NCBI RefSeq assembly: GCF_040054535.1
Contig: NC_090785.1
Location: 8,498,501 to 8,562,500, forward strand
DNA: 64,000 bases
Direction: 5' to 3'
Source of the DNA: Antennarius striatus
Lineage: Eukaryota; Chordata; Actinopteri; Lophiiformes; Antennariidae
Shown here: positions 50,999 to 63,985 of the stretch, piece after piece
Numbering within the stretch: position 1 is the first letter of the stretch
Layout of the letters: each line of letters starts with the position of its first letter
Position numbers and translations under genes: made by a program
The notes under the pieces: model-generated
What the model was told of the DNA's origin: nothing
Seen by the model: the letters and a program-made list of their open reading frames with translations, nothing else
Databases searched by the model: none

Positions 50999-53900
50999 TC
51001 ATTCTTGGCCATCCTCCATGCGCCACTTGAGGAAATCCTCCTTCCGGGCATCTGGCTTGATCTGGTTCCGCATGCCGCCAAGCAGATTTGAGGTGGCTTC
51101 AGAGGCCACTATTAAAGGCCGGACCACGGTGGGGGGGATCTGCCGCAGAACGCCACCCACAGCACCAGGTAGACCCTTCTGTTCGTGACCACGGGATGCT
51201 ACATCACACAGGGTCTGAGCTGTGTCTATTACTCCCTGGAGAGAAGAGAGTCAAAGTGTATAAGGTTTTACAGTTTAAACATGTGCAAAAGAAACCAGGC
51301 TGGCTAAAAAATAAGGCTATGTACTTACAATGATTACTATGTAATTACAATTACAATGATTAATAATAAATGTCATAAAAAATGTATTTTTTCAAACTGC
51401 TTGCTTTTCTAATGAACAGTGATCAACTTGAACTGTTCACTTCACGACTGAATGAGAAAAGCTGCTTCCACGAACTACACATTCCTTCATCCTTCTGCAC
51501 TGTTGGCCATAAATAATTTTAGGTAAGTAAATGCTAACGAAGGCAATGCAGTTTCTCTGACCCCATAACCCGACTACATGGAATGGGTTTCCTTTTTTTA
51601 ATCTGAGCATTACAGCTACTTTGGGGAATGTGAGAGATAAACAATCGAAAATGAATTTTGAGAGTCTATGTTTGAAAACGCACCTCTCTGACAGTGTCGT
51701 AGGCCTTTGCCACGCCTTCTCTGAGGTCTGCAGGCTGAGCGGCTCTGCGGGGCCGGCTGGAAGGGGCCCGCCCTTCAGTGATGGTCAGGCGGTTCAAAGG
51801 GGGAGTTGGAGACAGGATGTCGTACACTGTCTCCGCTGTGGCCTGGCAGAGAAATAGAAACACAACAATAGAGTGACAAAGAATCAAAAACCTGAGTCCC
51901 TGTTTGTTGTGAATAGGCAAATGTCTTAGAGATTAACTAAACAAAAAGTTTAAAGAGTGAAATTAGGAATAAAACTTAATCTGCCCTGCGATAGGTTTTC
52001 TCCACACTCCTTTGTACTCAGACTTCAAACCGATGACCCACCTGTATGGCCTGCACCAGCCTGTTGCTGAGCTCTAGAGCAGCCGATGCTGTGGAGGTGC
52101 CAAAGGATGCTGCCCCCCTCTGGAGACCTCGAATAATGCGCCCATCCTTCCTGTACTGTTCTATGGGCAACCAGAACAGATCCCTCACCCCATGGACTGG
52201 AGAACCATGCAGATAAAACCAAAAGATAACACAAGAAAAAACAGGTTTAAATATGTATTAATCTGATGGTATGCACAACAAACTTTGGTTCAGAACTCAC
52301 ATAGCTGGACTACAGAGTGCATTGGCCCAACACCCCCCAGAATGCCTGGCAGCTGATTCTTCCTGATGTCTGTCAACCACTCTGTGACGGCATACTGGAT
52401 CACTTTGTCCACACCGAGGAGACTAAAGCATGGTGAGAAAGAAAAACCTACAACTGAAAATTCAACTTTTGTGGTTCTGGTTTGCTTCTAAGGTACAGAG
52501 ATGTAATTTATATAATTCCAAACCACAGAACAATGAAAAGAACTGAACCAGGTGCAAATTAAGGACAGTCTATGATCTGATCCAAATGCATTTCAATAAA
52601 CCAATGGATGCTTGTGTTGGTATGGAGGTGAGTGTTTCTACCCGTGTCTGCAGCAGAGCCTCTTCAGCTTTAACTCAGAACAGTTTAACTGGGCCAGACC
52701 AATCAGGATTCCTGCAAACGTTCCCTGCGAATAGTTAAAAATGCATTTAGTATGGACAGTCACCAAGTTCAATAAAGTCCTTGAGATTGATTCCATATGT
52801 CTGGTGAGTGTGAGCTACAAATGAGTGTCTGTCTAACCTGTTCAATGACAACATGTTTGCCGTGGTAGTCCAGCCAGATAGGCACTTCAGAGGTGAAACG
52901 AAACTCCCTTAACGCAGCAGGACAAGGAAAAAAAATCATATTCTATAACTGATTTGCATCACGTCAGGCCTTATTCCATAACGTTAGAAGAGATTGAGTA
53001 CTGTAGTGAAATATTGTTTTCACACCGGAAGTAGATAGGCTGCTCGGCAGAGGAGGTGGAGCCGGCAGAGGAGGAGCTCTGCTCACTGTACGTAGTTTCC
53101 ACAGAGGCTGTGAGGTCGGGTCCCAGACCAGCAGCTGACTCAGATTCCTCAGACGCCTTTTGGGACGGGTCTACCTTCACTGAAGTAAAAAAAAAAAGAC
53201 TATCTTCTTTAAAATATGTATACAATCAAATGGCAAACATGCTCAAGTCATGTTTAGCAGAAGTTAATCAAAATATACACAAAACATTGTTAGACGTAGC
53301 TCACCTTCACATGCAGATTCCACAGGAAGATACGGATTAACAAAGGAAGCTAGATTACAGAAAAAGTCCTTCAAGAAAAATAGTGCATCCTGGATAGCAG
53401 ACAGAAAAAATATCGAATTAGATTGGTTGGACATGGATTACAGGAGCAGCTCAGACTGATGCTTCCAGGCAGAATGACGGATGCGATGCATATACAATTC
53501 AGTCATGAGCATAACGGCTCATTTTCTAAATGATATGAAACTCCTGTGTCTCTGTTACTGGTATGAAAAAGTTCAAATTGAAAAGATGGTAAATTGAGTA
53601 TTGTTTTGCTATCAAAGTCGTCTGAAATCACTTTATGGATGTCATATAACTTGAGAGTGATTTTCATAAACTGCTGGTGTTCAGTCTCAACAGCGTGAGG
53701 TACCTGGTCAATGTTAAGTCGTAGTGGTAGCAGGCTGATCCGTAGACAGCACTCTGGACCACCGAGGCCAGAATCGGGACACACCTGCAGGGCCTTCATG
53801 GTCAACTTTAAAAGCAAACACACAAACATTATCATATGCATGACATAATCAACATCTGCACCCCCCTCCTCTTTTCTGCTGCCTCACCATGTTGGAGTGG

Positions 53901-56900
53901 GCTCGGCGGGGCATGCTCTCACTGGTGTAGAGGTAGAGGAATTTATTTATTTGTGAGGAGGCCAGTCGGTCTCGGATCTCTAGCTCCTGGACGATGAACA
54001 CCTGCCTGGAGAGAGGCTGCTCACCAACGGGCCCAACCCCAGTGGCAACTGAACCTTCCCCCTCCTGTCCTGCCACTCCCACAGGGTAGGACTCATGCTG
54101 GAAAGACACCTGGGACACAAAACAAAAGGAGAAACAGGTGTAAAAGGATGACATGAAAAATTTGTTTCAATTGCCAGTGGGTAAGCGGCAGAGTGCAGTT
54201 TACCATTAGGGTTTATGAAATAGTTTGACATTTTGAGAAAATTATTTTCTTGCCAGGGGGCAGATAAAAAGGTCAATGCGACACATCAATCTATGCCTGC
54301 ATGGAATATCTGGTTGCCTTTGCTCATCTTAATGACTAGAAGCAGAAGGAAACAGGAAGCCTGTCTCTGTCCAAAGATACAGAATTTGCTGAAAAGCGTG
54401 GTATTGATATTTTTGGCAAAAAGAAGCATATTTTGTATTGTGTAAATACTTTAGTGAGCTGGATTTCCATGAGCAGTGAGTGCTGGCGTCCGCTGCCTCC
54501 AGCCCAGCGCCAGGAGTTCTGGGGACGTGAGGAAGGGACAGAGCGAGACGGCGATCCCCGAACACCAGCCGGGCCTGAACGAACTCTGTCAAGAGAGGAG
54601 GAAGGAGACGATGAGAACAAAGGACAGGAGAGGGAGAGAAAAAGTTCCCACGTGTCAGGCCTCCTTTGCAGAGAGTAGCTTTGTTGTCGATTAGCAATTA
54701 CATCCTGGAATCTCTGCCCAAGTATCAGAATATAAATATCAAACAGTGTTGACGTGATGAGGGATGAATTAATTGTCAAATATTAAGCCCTGTGTGCCTG
54801 TATGTGTGTGTGTGTCACCTATTTGTGTGGGAATGAATGGACATGGGCCTGCCAAAGTCTTTGCCTCCATACAGATGCCAGACCACAGAAATCTCTCGCA
54901 GCACCACCCGACTCTGTGGCACCGGGAAGCGGCTTGGGGCTCGGAGAAGGTCTGAACTTCCCCGGGGCCGAGAGAAATAATTGTCCTTCACCTTGATGGG
55001 CCCCTTGGCCAACACTGTCACCACAGGTTCCCCATCTTTGGGCTGTAACAAATCCCAAAGGACATGTTGTCAGCCAATGAGAGCGTAATAGTGAGGAAAA
55101 AGAAGGTCATACAAGGCACAAAACAAAATGAGTGACTCACGGGAATGCCTATGCCAGGTGCCTCCAAGATGCAGAAGTCATCGTTGTCGGTGGAGCACTC
55201 GGAGCCTTCGTTTGACATCATATCTGCCTGGGCTTCCATTGCTGTCGTAACCAGTCCATCAAGTTCCGATTCTTCACCCAGTAAGAGAGAGGGGTTGTGT
55301 TTCGAGGCTTCACCGGGGAACAGGTAGACGGAGACGGGCGAGCCTCTCGGCAGGGAGGGTGAATCTGGATGAATGCAGGGAAAACATCTCAAATTTTAAA
55401 AACAGTAGTTTGTTTAAATTTGACAGTGAGTAAGTGTTTATGTACCTCTGTATATACTGTATGTGCATGTCTCAATGTGTAAGGTGGATGGTAAAACGAA
55501 TAGAATATTGATAATGCACGCATAAATGTTTTTGACTGTAATATTTCATTTTGAATTGGGGCATGAAGGCTTCCAGCAGAGACGCTGATGACTAGAGTGA
55601 ATGAGGAAACATTAACTCACTGGCTGGCGATCACGTCTATAAAAGTCAATCACATTTTTCAATTGGCAGAAAGTCTGGCCGAGCTTGTCAGTGAAAATCA
55701 GACTTCCAATCATGGAATTAGCAACTGATCAAGTGACAGAACACAAGATGGCGAATCAGGGGTAGACTGAGAAGTCTGAGAAGTCTTTGTTGCAGATGCA
55801 ACAAAGTTTGCGTGCGTCGGCGTGTACCTGCGAGCGAACACGGTGTCGCTTTGAGCAAAGCATCTCGCTTCGCTCAAGAATAGAAAGAAAACACCGATAA
55901 ATGTCCAAAGCATCGGAGAAAGTGAGTTAAAAAACAGATAAATTCCTGCAGTACCTGGATCTACACTCTCTTCTCTGTGGCTCTTCTCGGTGTCAATTAA
56001 AGCATCAGCCAGGTCATACTGGTTGATCTCAGCGGTTTCAGCTGGAGGGCAGGGCAGCACAGACGCTGGGCTTTCTGACATCTGTGAGGACAGAATCGTA
56101 CAGGCTTTACATCACCAAATGGTATTGTCAGACTGTTCAATATCAGTAGCCTTCTTCTGTTCTAAAGGAACTTCTGCAACATCACAGCATTTATTTTCAT
56201 TAACTAGTGAATATAACACATACACAAATTTCCCCACTGTGGGACAAATTACGGTTATCTTATCTTATCTATCTTATCTTATCAAACCATTTTCTTTTTC
56301 TTCGAACCATTATTCTACCACCAAACTGAATACACTGTTCTTACTGGTAATTTCTGGCCAGCGATTTCTGTAGGTGAGGTGTGTCTTGGTGGGGGGTGCA
56401 GGTCACCCTGGGAGACCAGGTACTGCAGCACATTGACCAGGGCAGCACAAGAGTCAGCACAGGTGTGGACGAGGACAACATTGTTGGAGCAACGGAGCTC
56501 AAAGAGAGGCTGAGACTGGAGAGCAGAGAGGGAACAGAAGAAGTATTTCTGAAAGAGCGACAGGAAAGTTGCTACAAATGATGACAGAGCACGCACAGTT
56601 CTCCACTTCATGTACTTTGGGTTTCCATATGATCCATAAAGCCTGATGGAATTATGCCGCTGATACACTGACCCATAGATGGTCCGTTTAAAGTGTCCAA
56701 ACAGCAATTTGGCATTTTAAGATAATTGAAAAGAATCTTAAACTTAAACAAACCCAATTAGCGGGCGCTAAAGCTGTCGTTTCAGTCATTTCTACAACTA
56801 AGATGTTATAAAAGTCTAAGGATAAAATAAGCTGAAATCAGACCATATTTTGCTGACTGGCGATGATGTTTGGAACGCAACAGTTCAGGAAGATACTTGT

Positions 56901-59900
56901 GATTTAAAGTTTCATTTCTAAAGAATTCAAGAATAAAGAAAAAACCCCCAAGAATAAACAAACCTGAAACCAGCACAAAAAGGCTGGAAATAAAAATGGA
57001 CCTAGGAATCATAATTTCATTGTCACAGAGACAGCCTATTTTCACATTAGAATGCCTTGTTGTCAATTGGCTAAAATTGAGTGATGACATGTTTACTGTT
57101 GCCTCGATGGTCCTGGTTCCAACTGAGGAGTGATTATTGGATTTTAACTGTAGTCTGGAGCTATTATTATCGTGAAACTTCATTATGGCGACACAAATAT
57201 TTATAAACATGGTGTCTGTGCGATTTTGTGGGGGGTTTTTAAGGAAAGTGAGCTAAATTATAACGTATTGTTTTTGCTGACATTTTTCTCTGGCAGCTGT
57301 AGTCATTTTTGTGCTGCACTGCTTTGTGGCCACGGAGTGAAAGTGAATGAAACACAAATATGTAAATAGATGGTGAACACTCACCAGCTTGCCCATACTG
57401 CTGCCTTTCCAAGTGGTGATAGCGAGTTCCAGCAAGTCAATGTCCAGAACACACACATAGTCTGTGTGACACAAAGACACACAGAAGATTTAATGGGTGC
57501 AAGACAAATTTTGACACAGATTCTTTTTTACTACATGAGGACTAAGTGTCACCTCAATAGCAAAGATTGAATTGTTTCCATTCTCTCCAACAATGCAATC
57601 AAAAATTACCCAAAGCTAAACGGATAAATAAAAAATGTAATGCTTCAATTAACTTTTGAATTAGAAGTCTGTTGGAACCGTTATTAAGGGTATTGGTGTC
57701 ACAATATTTGTGAGCAATACCAGCCCAATATTGACTGCACGTTTCACAAACATCCTGGATTCCTTACTGCTTTAGTGTGCTGGATAACGCTGACAGACCC
57801 ACTATAATCATACGTGAAGAAACTTCCTTGCCTGGCAAAACCAAAGCTAAAATATTAATCTGTTGTTATTAAGCACGTTAGCTACGTGGGTCAGTGCAGA
57901 GAACAGGGAGAAAAGGAGGCAGTGAAGATAATTCGAACAGCTACTCTGTAAGTAAATGTTTTATGCATCTTACCTTTCCTCAGGTCCACAGAGTCAGTCT
58001 CACATTTGTCAGAGAGGTAGAGAGCAGAGTCATCCAGGATGAACCTGAGAACCCAATAAAAAATCAAGACAAACACAAAAAAAGTCTTATGTCATACAGA
58101 GTTCAATACGTCAAAGTATTTGCTGTGCTGCTCGTCATTCGAAGAATTGTAATACCAGCAATGCAACAACATAACCTTCTACATATTTGTTTTATCTAAT
58201 GTTGACTCTTCATCTTGGGTAGTGAGCTTACCGGAGATGGAAGGTGGCTGTGTCTACGATGATATTACTCGACAGAGAGAAAGACTCTGCTGTGAACAAT
58301 ACCCTCAGTGGCAAATACAAAGGTCTGCAACGGAGCAGAAAGGACACAAACAAGATGAGGGTGGCAAAAAGACAAGACCATTCTGTACATCATCGTTTTA
58401 GTTCATGTGTTATAGGTATACCTGTAATCCACCGCACAGGTAGCGAGGTGTGTGTGGAGGACAGTGATGACTGCAGGGGCTGTGTATCCCAGAATGGGAT
58501 CATCAGTGACATCCAGGAAGTCGACCAACTGTAATTAACAAACACAAGACACTCAAGGCCCCATCTATGTAATGGGAGTAGCATGAAACGGTGTGACCTT
58601 TAATACCCTTAAATGCTTCAAAATTAAATCAAGCTAAATAGTTTTTAAAACCTTAATCTTATAGAGAAATATTTTAGGATTTCTCCTTTCCTAAAGCACA
58701 CGGAGAACACTTTCTGTAAGACCTTAAAATATGTTACCCTGCTTCTCACCTGCTCATGCCAGCTTTGACTGGTCTGCGTCACGTAATGTCTCATTGTAGC
58801 ACCTTGAAGTCGAAGGGCAACCAAGAACTCCTATGAGGAGAAATAAAAAGATTTAGTTTCAAGCTTATACTAAATACTACCACAACTACTAAATCATGTG
58901 TCAGGAGGACATACCTTAACACTCCTTTGGGGGTCCAGCGTGATTTTGATAGCTGTGGACAACATCTGTATCTCCCCTTCCCTCCCGCTCACACTGCTCA
59001 CTCCCACTTCGGTTGGGTAGATGGTGAGGTCCAGGTGCTTTGGGGGAGTGAAGTTTGGCATCTCCAGTCGTTGTGGGATGGGGCTGTACTTCACCACAGC
59101 TGCAGTGGTGATGATAATGTTAATACTTAACACTGTTTATCCTAAAATATTTGACAAAATAATTAATAATTTTGTCAGAAGTAAGTATTTTCTAACAACA
59201 TGAAAATGAGCACCTCGATGGTAGAGCTCCACTTGTTTGCTCTCCAGGCATAGGAAATTAAGATAGGGGTCATTGCGATGCTGTGCAACACTGAATATCC
59301 TCCCCCCTTCTATGTCAAGCACAATTTCCCCGTGACTCTGGTCCTCCTTAAGAAATGAGATGAAATAAATAAGAAACACAAAAATTATTAGATAAAAAAA
59401 GGTTACTGCTGAAGCAAGCAATTCTTTAAAATGGATCAAGACAGACAGAGTTCAAGCATTTTCAACAAATTTCCACATTTTCTAGTCTCAAAATGCTGAA
59501 TGTTAAAATTAACATTATAAGCACAAAGTGGATAAAACCATACCTAATGTTTCGTGATACAACTTCCAGAATCAAATAATCTAAATATATCAAATAGCCA
59601 AACTAGTAATGTTTGTAAGATGTAAAAATTGTTACCTACAGATTAATGGTACGTTTCATATTTTCAGCAGTTAAAATCATTTAAAAATAAGTTGTCGGAG
59701 CATTTACACCATTTACACATGCAGAAAGATGTCCAACCTTCCATCACCGAGCTTGAAACAGGGTGAAAAGGACAAAAACATATTTCTCACATATAGATTT
59801 CTAATACAGTAATTAAGAATATAAACAATTTAAATTAGACTGCTAATAAGATTAACTAGGGCAGCACAGTGTCGCAGTGGGTAGCGCTGTCACCGGACGG

Positions 59901-61884
59901 CAAGGCAGTTCCGGGTTCGAGTCCTGCTCTGTGCAGAGTTTACATGGGTTTTTCAGGGTTCTCTAGCTTCCTCCCACCTCCAAAAACATGCGCTTCAGGG
60001 TGATTGGCCGGTCCCAAATCGCCTGTAGGAATGTGTGTATGTGTGTATGTGTGCTTGTCTGTATCTTTGAGTGGCTCTGCGGTGCACTGCCGTCATGCCA
60101 GGAGTTTCCCTCACCTCATGCCCTAAGCTAGCTGGGATCGGCTCCAGCTCCCCGTGACCCCCTACGGCGGATGAAGCGGTAGACGATGAATGAATGAATA
60201 AGATTCATTAATTTTATTTTGAAAAACAGAAGAGATGATCAGAGTTCGTTTTACCTCAAGAAAGTATTGCATCCCTGGGATGCGCTGCAACAAAAATTTG
60301 TGCATCCCAGCATGACGTTTATGCATCCTAAAAGTAATACCAGAATACAGGTATATGGTAAAAGCCGTATGCAAGGATTGAGTTTAGCTAATAGTACAAT
60401 ATAAAAACTTAACAAACTGTTAATTTTGATGACATTATTAATAATGTCATGTTTATTAAGTAAAAAGAAAAAATTACATATTAATTTTTATTAAAATGTT
60501 TAAGCCTGGTAGCTATTCTTAAAAAAAAACAGTTTTAGAAATATTGTATCAGAGTAAATTATTTGAGCATAGAGAACTAACCTCTTTACATTTGTTATAT
60601 CTGCTGATTCGTCTGCAAATTTGCTTAATACCGGAGATGCCTGCATTTTTTTTATTAACTCTTTCTCTGCAACTTCGGCCAAACTATCCAAAATTTGGCT
60701 TCCTGTGACGTACGAGTCATAATGCATATTTTCATGTTTAAGGAGATCCACATCAGGTACACCAGTGTCATGCATAATGATAGTTTTAAGCTTGTTGAAA
60801 GGTACATCTTCAGCAGCCATCATTTTCACAACCTTTAAAAGAACTAAGATTGCTTTATCATTCTTGGCATTGGGTTTTGCAATGCATCTCTTTCGATCTT
60901 CTTGCAGTGAGGGGATATCCATGGCCAACATGTGTGAGTTAAGTTCAGCATGGCACGTTAAGGTGGACCTCATGAAATTTTGACTTTTTTGCAGATTTGT
61001 GCATACCATTGACTGAATTCTGTTGTGTGCATACCTCGCAATATATGTAGTTTTCTCCATTGCAATCAATGTACCCACCCATGGAAACAATTGCGTCCAT
61101 TGGTGTACAAATGGTCGGATTTTTCTGGTTTTTATTTGTCTTCTGCCTTTTCATTTTTACTGTCCACAGAAATATCTGTCTCTTTGTCTTCATAAATTTA
61201 TGATTGATATTTGTCCAAAAAGGCACTGATTGTCATTTGGTTTTTTAGGAGGCATGGTGATAATGTAAGATTATTTTGTCGCTCTCTCACTGCTGCGTGA
61301 AAATGAGCAGACGTCGTGTTGCCTTTACTCTCGATGCAAGTTGATTTTAACGGGGCTGAATTCCGCAGGTGAGTCTCGCGGGAGACATAATGGCGATTTC
61401 CGGGTACGAAATTAAAGTGGAGAAATGGATAAATTGTGAATATTTTTTGTTGAATGGAAGTGCATTTTTCCCAATATTATATCGCGGAAAAAGGTAGCAT
61501 TGATTTTTTTAATTGTAAGCATTTAAAGCTTTGGTCCCTGGGACGCACACTCTCTGATGATCTTGCGTCCCCTTCAAAAGTTGTGTGTCAAAGACGCAAG
61601 GAGGCATGCAAACGAGAACACTGGATGATATGCTGAATCTCCAGCTTTGGTGATTATGGGTCCAGGTACAAAACCGTCATCTCAGTAAAGGCAGGGTCTT
61701 CTGACGCTGCGGTTAACAGACGCATGGCTCACCTTCCTGTCTGTTCTGGCTTGTAGGCGACCTTTGCTGATGAGCACAGTGAGGGAGAGGAGGCTGAGGT
61801 TGTGGTTGGAAGCTGACTGTTGAGTCCGTCCTGCTGTGTCATTGGCCAAGTAGAACTGGGACTCTTCCTCTTCTGAATCTGAGT
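50999..61884 (-). CDS. atg2a: Autophagy-related protein 2 homologue A, C-terminal half (5' partial)
   Basis: Twenty-three exons in gene order: 61884-61733, 59346-59214, 59099-58915, 58830-58750, 58528-58422, 58324-58232, 58044-57974, 57461-57385, 56515-56345, 56081-55955, 55364-55141, 55042-54819, 54585-54450, 54109-53888, 53805-53704, 53389-53305, 53179-53026, 52907-52838, 52724-52642, 52422-52301, 52196-52042, 51842-51684, 51235-50999. They encode about 1055 aa of a protein usually near 1930 aa. ATG2 is a rod-shaped lipid-transfer protein linking ER and phagophore and also found on lipid droplets. Visible marks are a LIR-type motif DDFCIL, the YFS motif of the WIPI4-binding region ([10 protein letters not shown]), and the conserved C-terminal ATG2 domain ending GGMRNQI...[19 protein letters not shown] favours ATG2A over ATG2B. 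The N-terminal chorein half lies beyond the right edge. Confidence 0.95.
56225..56290 (+). repeat. LINE-like tail with TATCT units in an atg2a intron
   Basis: The sequence 'ttccccactgtgggacaaat' runs into repeated TTATC/TATCT. This is a common ending of fish L2-type retroelements. Confidence 0.5.
59854..60196 (+). mobile_element. tRNA-derived SINE with target-site duplication
   Basis: The head shows an A-box-like segment (gtcgcagtgg, 59871-59880) and a perfect B box (ggttcgagtcc, 59914-59924). The body is shared with two truncated copies in the window, and the tail is made of (atga)n. A perfect 9-bp direct repeat, AATAAGATT, flanks it at 59845-59853 and 60197-60205. It lies opposite to atg2a. 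Confidence 0.8.
60545..61226 (-). pseudogene. hAT-like transposase-derived fragment, frameshifted
   Basis: On the minus strand the frame at 60,545-60,960 reads a block ending [17 protein letters not shown], which has the 'DES-DI' signature seen in hAT-type transposase and ZBED/ZNF862-like domesticated proteins. The preceding block (IYCEVCTQQ...[14 protein letters not shown], about 60,980-61,100) looks like the N-terminal zinc-binding part but sits in another frame, so at least one frameshift has occurred. It is in the same orientation as atg2a, inside its intron. The family is inferred from motif shape only. Confidence 0.5.
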
Positions 61885-62039
61885 CTGTGAGGGCCATAGG
61901 AAAAAGTATCTTCACCCAAATGCAACACGAACAAACTGCTTGATTAATTAAAGACTTCCTTTGGAAAACAGCTTCAGAGAAACAAGACATTTTGGATAAC
62001 GACTACCCCGCTGGGTAGGTCGGACCACAACTTGGTACA

Positions 62040-63985
62040 GTAAGTGTCTTCGTATGAGCCTCTGGTTAGGAGACAACTTGCCATCCTAACAACATTCAGG
62101 AGGTGGACGGAGGCGTATGAGGCAATCAATGACTGTTTTGAGTTCACTGACTTGCAGAAACTCGCATGGGGAGGACAGCGACAATCACAGAACGCATCAA
62201 AGACTATATCAACTTGTGTTGAATGTTATTCAAATAACAAGACCTGGGAAACAAAGGGCATTAATAAATACATTTAAATGAAAAGAAAAGGGCTTTTAGA
62301 GCTGGAACAAAGAGGTGAGAATTATCCAGTCACACCTCAAGACAAAGATCAGAGAGGCCAAGGAAGAGTACGGAAGAGTACCTCGAGATAAAAGACTAAT
62401 TTGTACTGTGACTGAGTCGGCAAGTCAAACAGTTAATAAGACAAATGAATTTTTTCTATTTGAAATACTTAAAATCATTATAATCTGTTACAACCTCGTA
62501 AAAAATCCCCAAACCCCCTAAGTTTTGAAAAAACAACAACATATTTTTATCAACCAATAGACATGTATACTTTACCTGTACACAATTAATTATTTGTAAT
62601 TTACGTAAACAATGATAAAGAATGAAAAGAAATGCAACAGTCACAAGAACACAAGCACTACTGTTTAATTCTTGAAAGAGAATGAAATCTGGTGTAGGCT
62701 GACGTATACAATCCGGCTCGTAACTTGGATTTTTTTCATAAGTCGAAAAAATACATGGACAGAGGGACCCTTGTATATAAAGAAACTTATATGTTGAGCA
62801 GCTCGTATCTCAAGGTACTAACTGTACTGTTGATAGATGAGTTGAAGGCAGAGTGGACTGGGTCAACAAACTTCATCTATTCTTTAACAGGTTCGAAACA
62901 ATAATGCCCTCACCCCCTGCTGATCCTGGCCCCCCAGTAATTAGTACTCCTCTTTGTGCCTCCAGCCCTCCTCTGCCTCCTCCAGACAACAATTCTACCC
63001 CTCCCTGCTGTGACAATTAAAATCAAAGCAGGTGAGGTGAGAATCCATTGTGGGAAGGCTGCAGGCCCAGATGGGGCGAGCCCCGGGGTGCTCAAAGCCT
63101 GTGCCTCTCAGGCCATGTCCACACGTATCCGGATCTCTTCAAAAATGCAACTTTTTTCACACCGAATAGAAAATTTTTTTGCATCCACACGACAGCGTTG
63201 TTGAAAAAATCTCTGTCCACATGTAACCGCATAAATCTGTTCATCAACAAGTTTGTAAGCAGAACAACTCCGAGAACAATGGGAAAGAGGACTGAGACGT
63301 GTGGAAATTCACGCCGTTCCGCCTGGAGGACGACCTCCGTCACAGAGTTCTCCCACCGGTCTGACCCAGAACTGGTGTTGGCGTCTTTGGCGAGGAACGT
63401 GAATGAATGAATGAATGAATAAATGAATTCATAAACTTAATGAGGTCTTCGACGTTGAGCTGTTTCACGTCAGAGAATAGCTCATTTTAACCCCATCCAT
63501 TCTGTGTGTACATGTACAGTAGACACGGGTCACACACACTGACGTTACAGCGGTTTTTGTTGCAGGAAGATGCCCCCCGGATAGAAAAAGTTTTGGATAC
63601 AGCGTCCACACAACAATGCAGACCTGTGGTTTTCAAAAAGTTGCATTTTTGTCCCGCATATCTGCCTAATCGCAACAAAAAAGTTTTCGAAAAGATCCGG
63701 CACCGTGTGGACGGGGCATCAGCTATGTGGAGTACGACAGCATGTACTCCACCCTAAGAGCCCGAGTCTACAGAGGGTCCCTGCCTGTGGCCATGAAATT
63801 GTACAAGTCCTCATCCTGATGGTCGTATAGGGAGGAGGAGGAATGGAAGTGCTCAGTGAATACTGTACGTACCTGTATATACATTTACTGTATATTCTCT
63901 TATTTATTCCAGTGTCTTTTCTAACTAATAATTCTAAAAAAATTCTGTCTTTCTCCCTCGCGGATCAATACTCTGATTCTGATGT
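62040..63985 (+). mobile_element. Decayed L2-like LINE, reverse-transcriptase region and 3' tail
   Basis: Broken frames give pieces typical of fish L2-type ORF2: a FRRWTEAYEAINDCFEFTDL-like segment (62,095-62,160), a basic segment with KTKIREAKEEYGR (62,340-62,375), and the reverse-transcriptase block CGKAAGPDGASPGVLKACAS (63,050-63,110). The end shows 'ctcgcggatcaatactctga' then CTGATT units, as in LINE tails. It is interrupted by a fold-back element (separate entry). Many stops; not functional. Confidence 0.6.
63111..63720. mobile_element. Fold-back (MITE-like) DNA element nested in the LINE
   Basis: The left end (ggccatgtccacacg, then ccggatctcttc, then a T run) pairs with the inverted right end (gatgccccgtccacacgg, then ccggatcttttc, then a T run). 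Together they form imperfect terminal inverted repeats of roughly 45 bp. A second inverted pair lies inside (tgcatccacacgacagc against gatacagcgtccacac). A (gaat)n run lies near 63,395-63,420. It encodes no protein. Confidence 0.55.

Larger units (their letters stand above)
59347..61732. other. Large atg2a intron packed with mobile-element remains
   Basis: The 2.4-kb intron is far longer than its neighbours. It carries a complete tRNA-headed SINE and a decayed hAT-like transposase, listed separately. The rest is AT-rich. Confidence 0.6.

Noticed and set aside
59871-59924. tRNA gene suggested by the A and B box sequences
   Set aside because: The sequence does not fold into a full cloverleaf with a CCA-side stem, and the same body occurs elsewhere as repeat fragments, so it is a SINE head.
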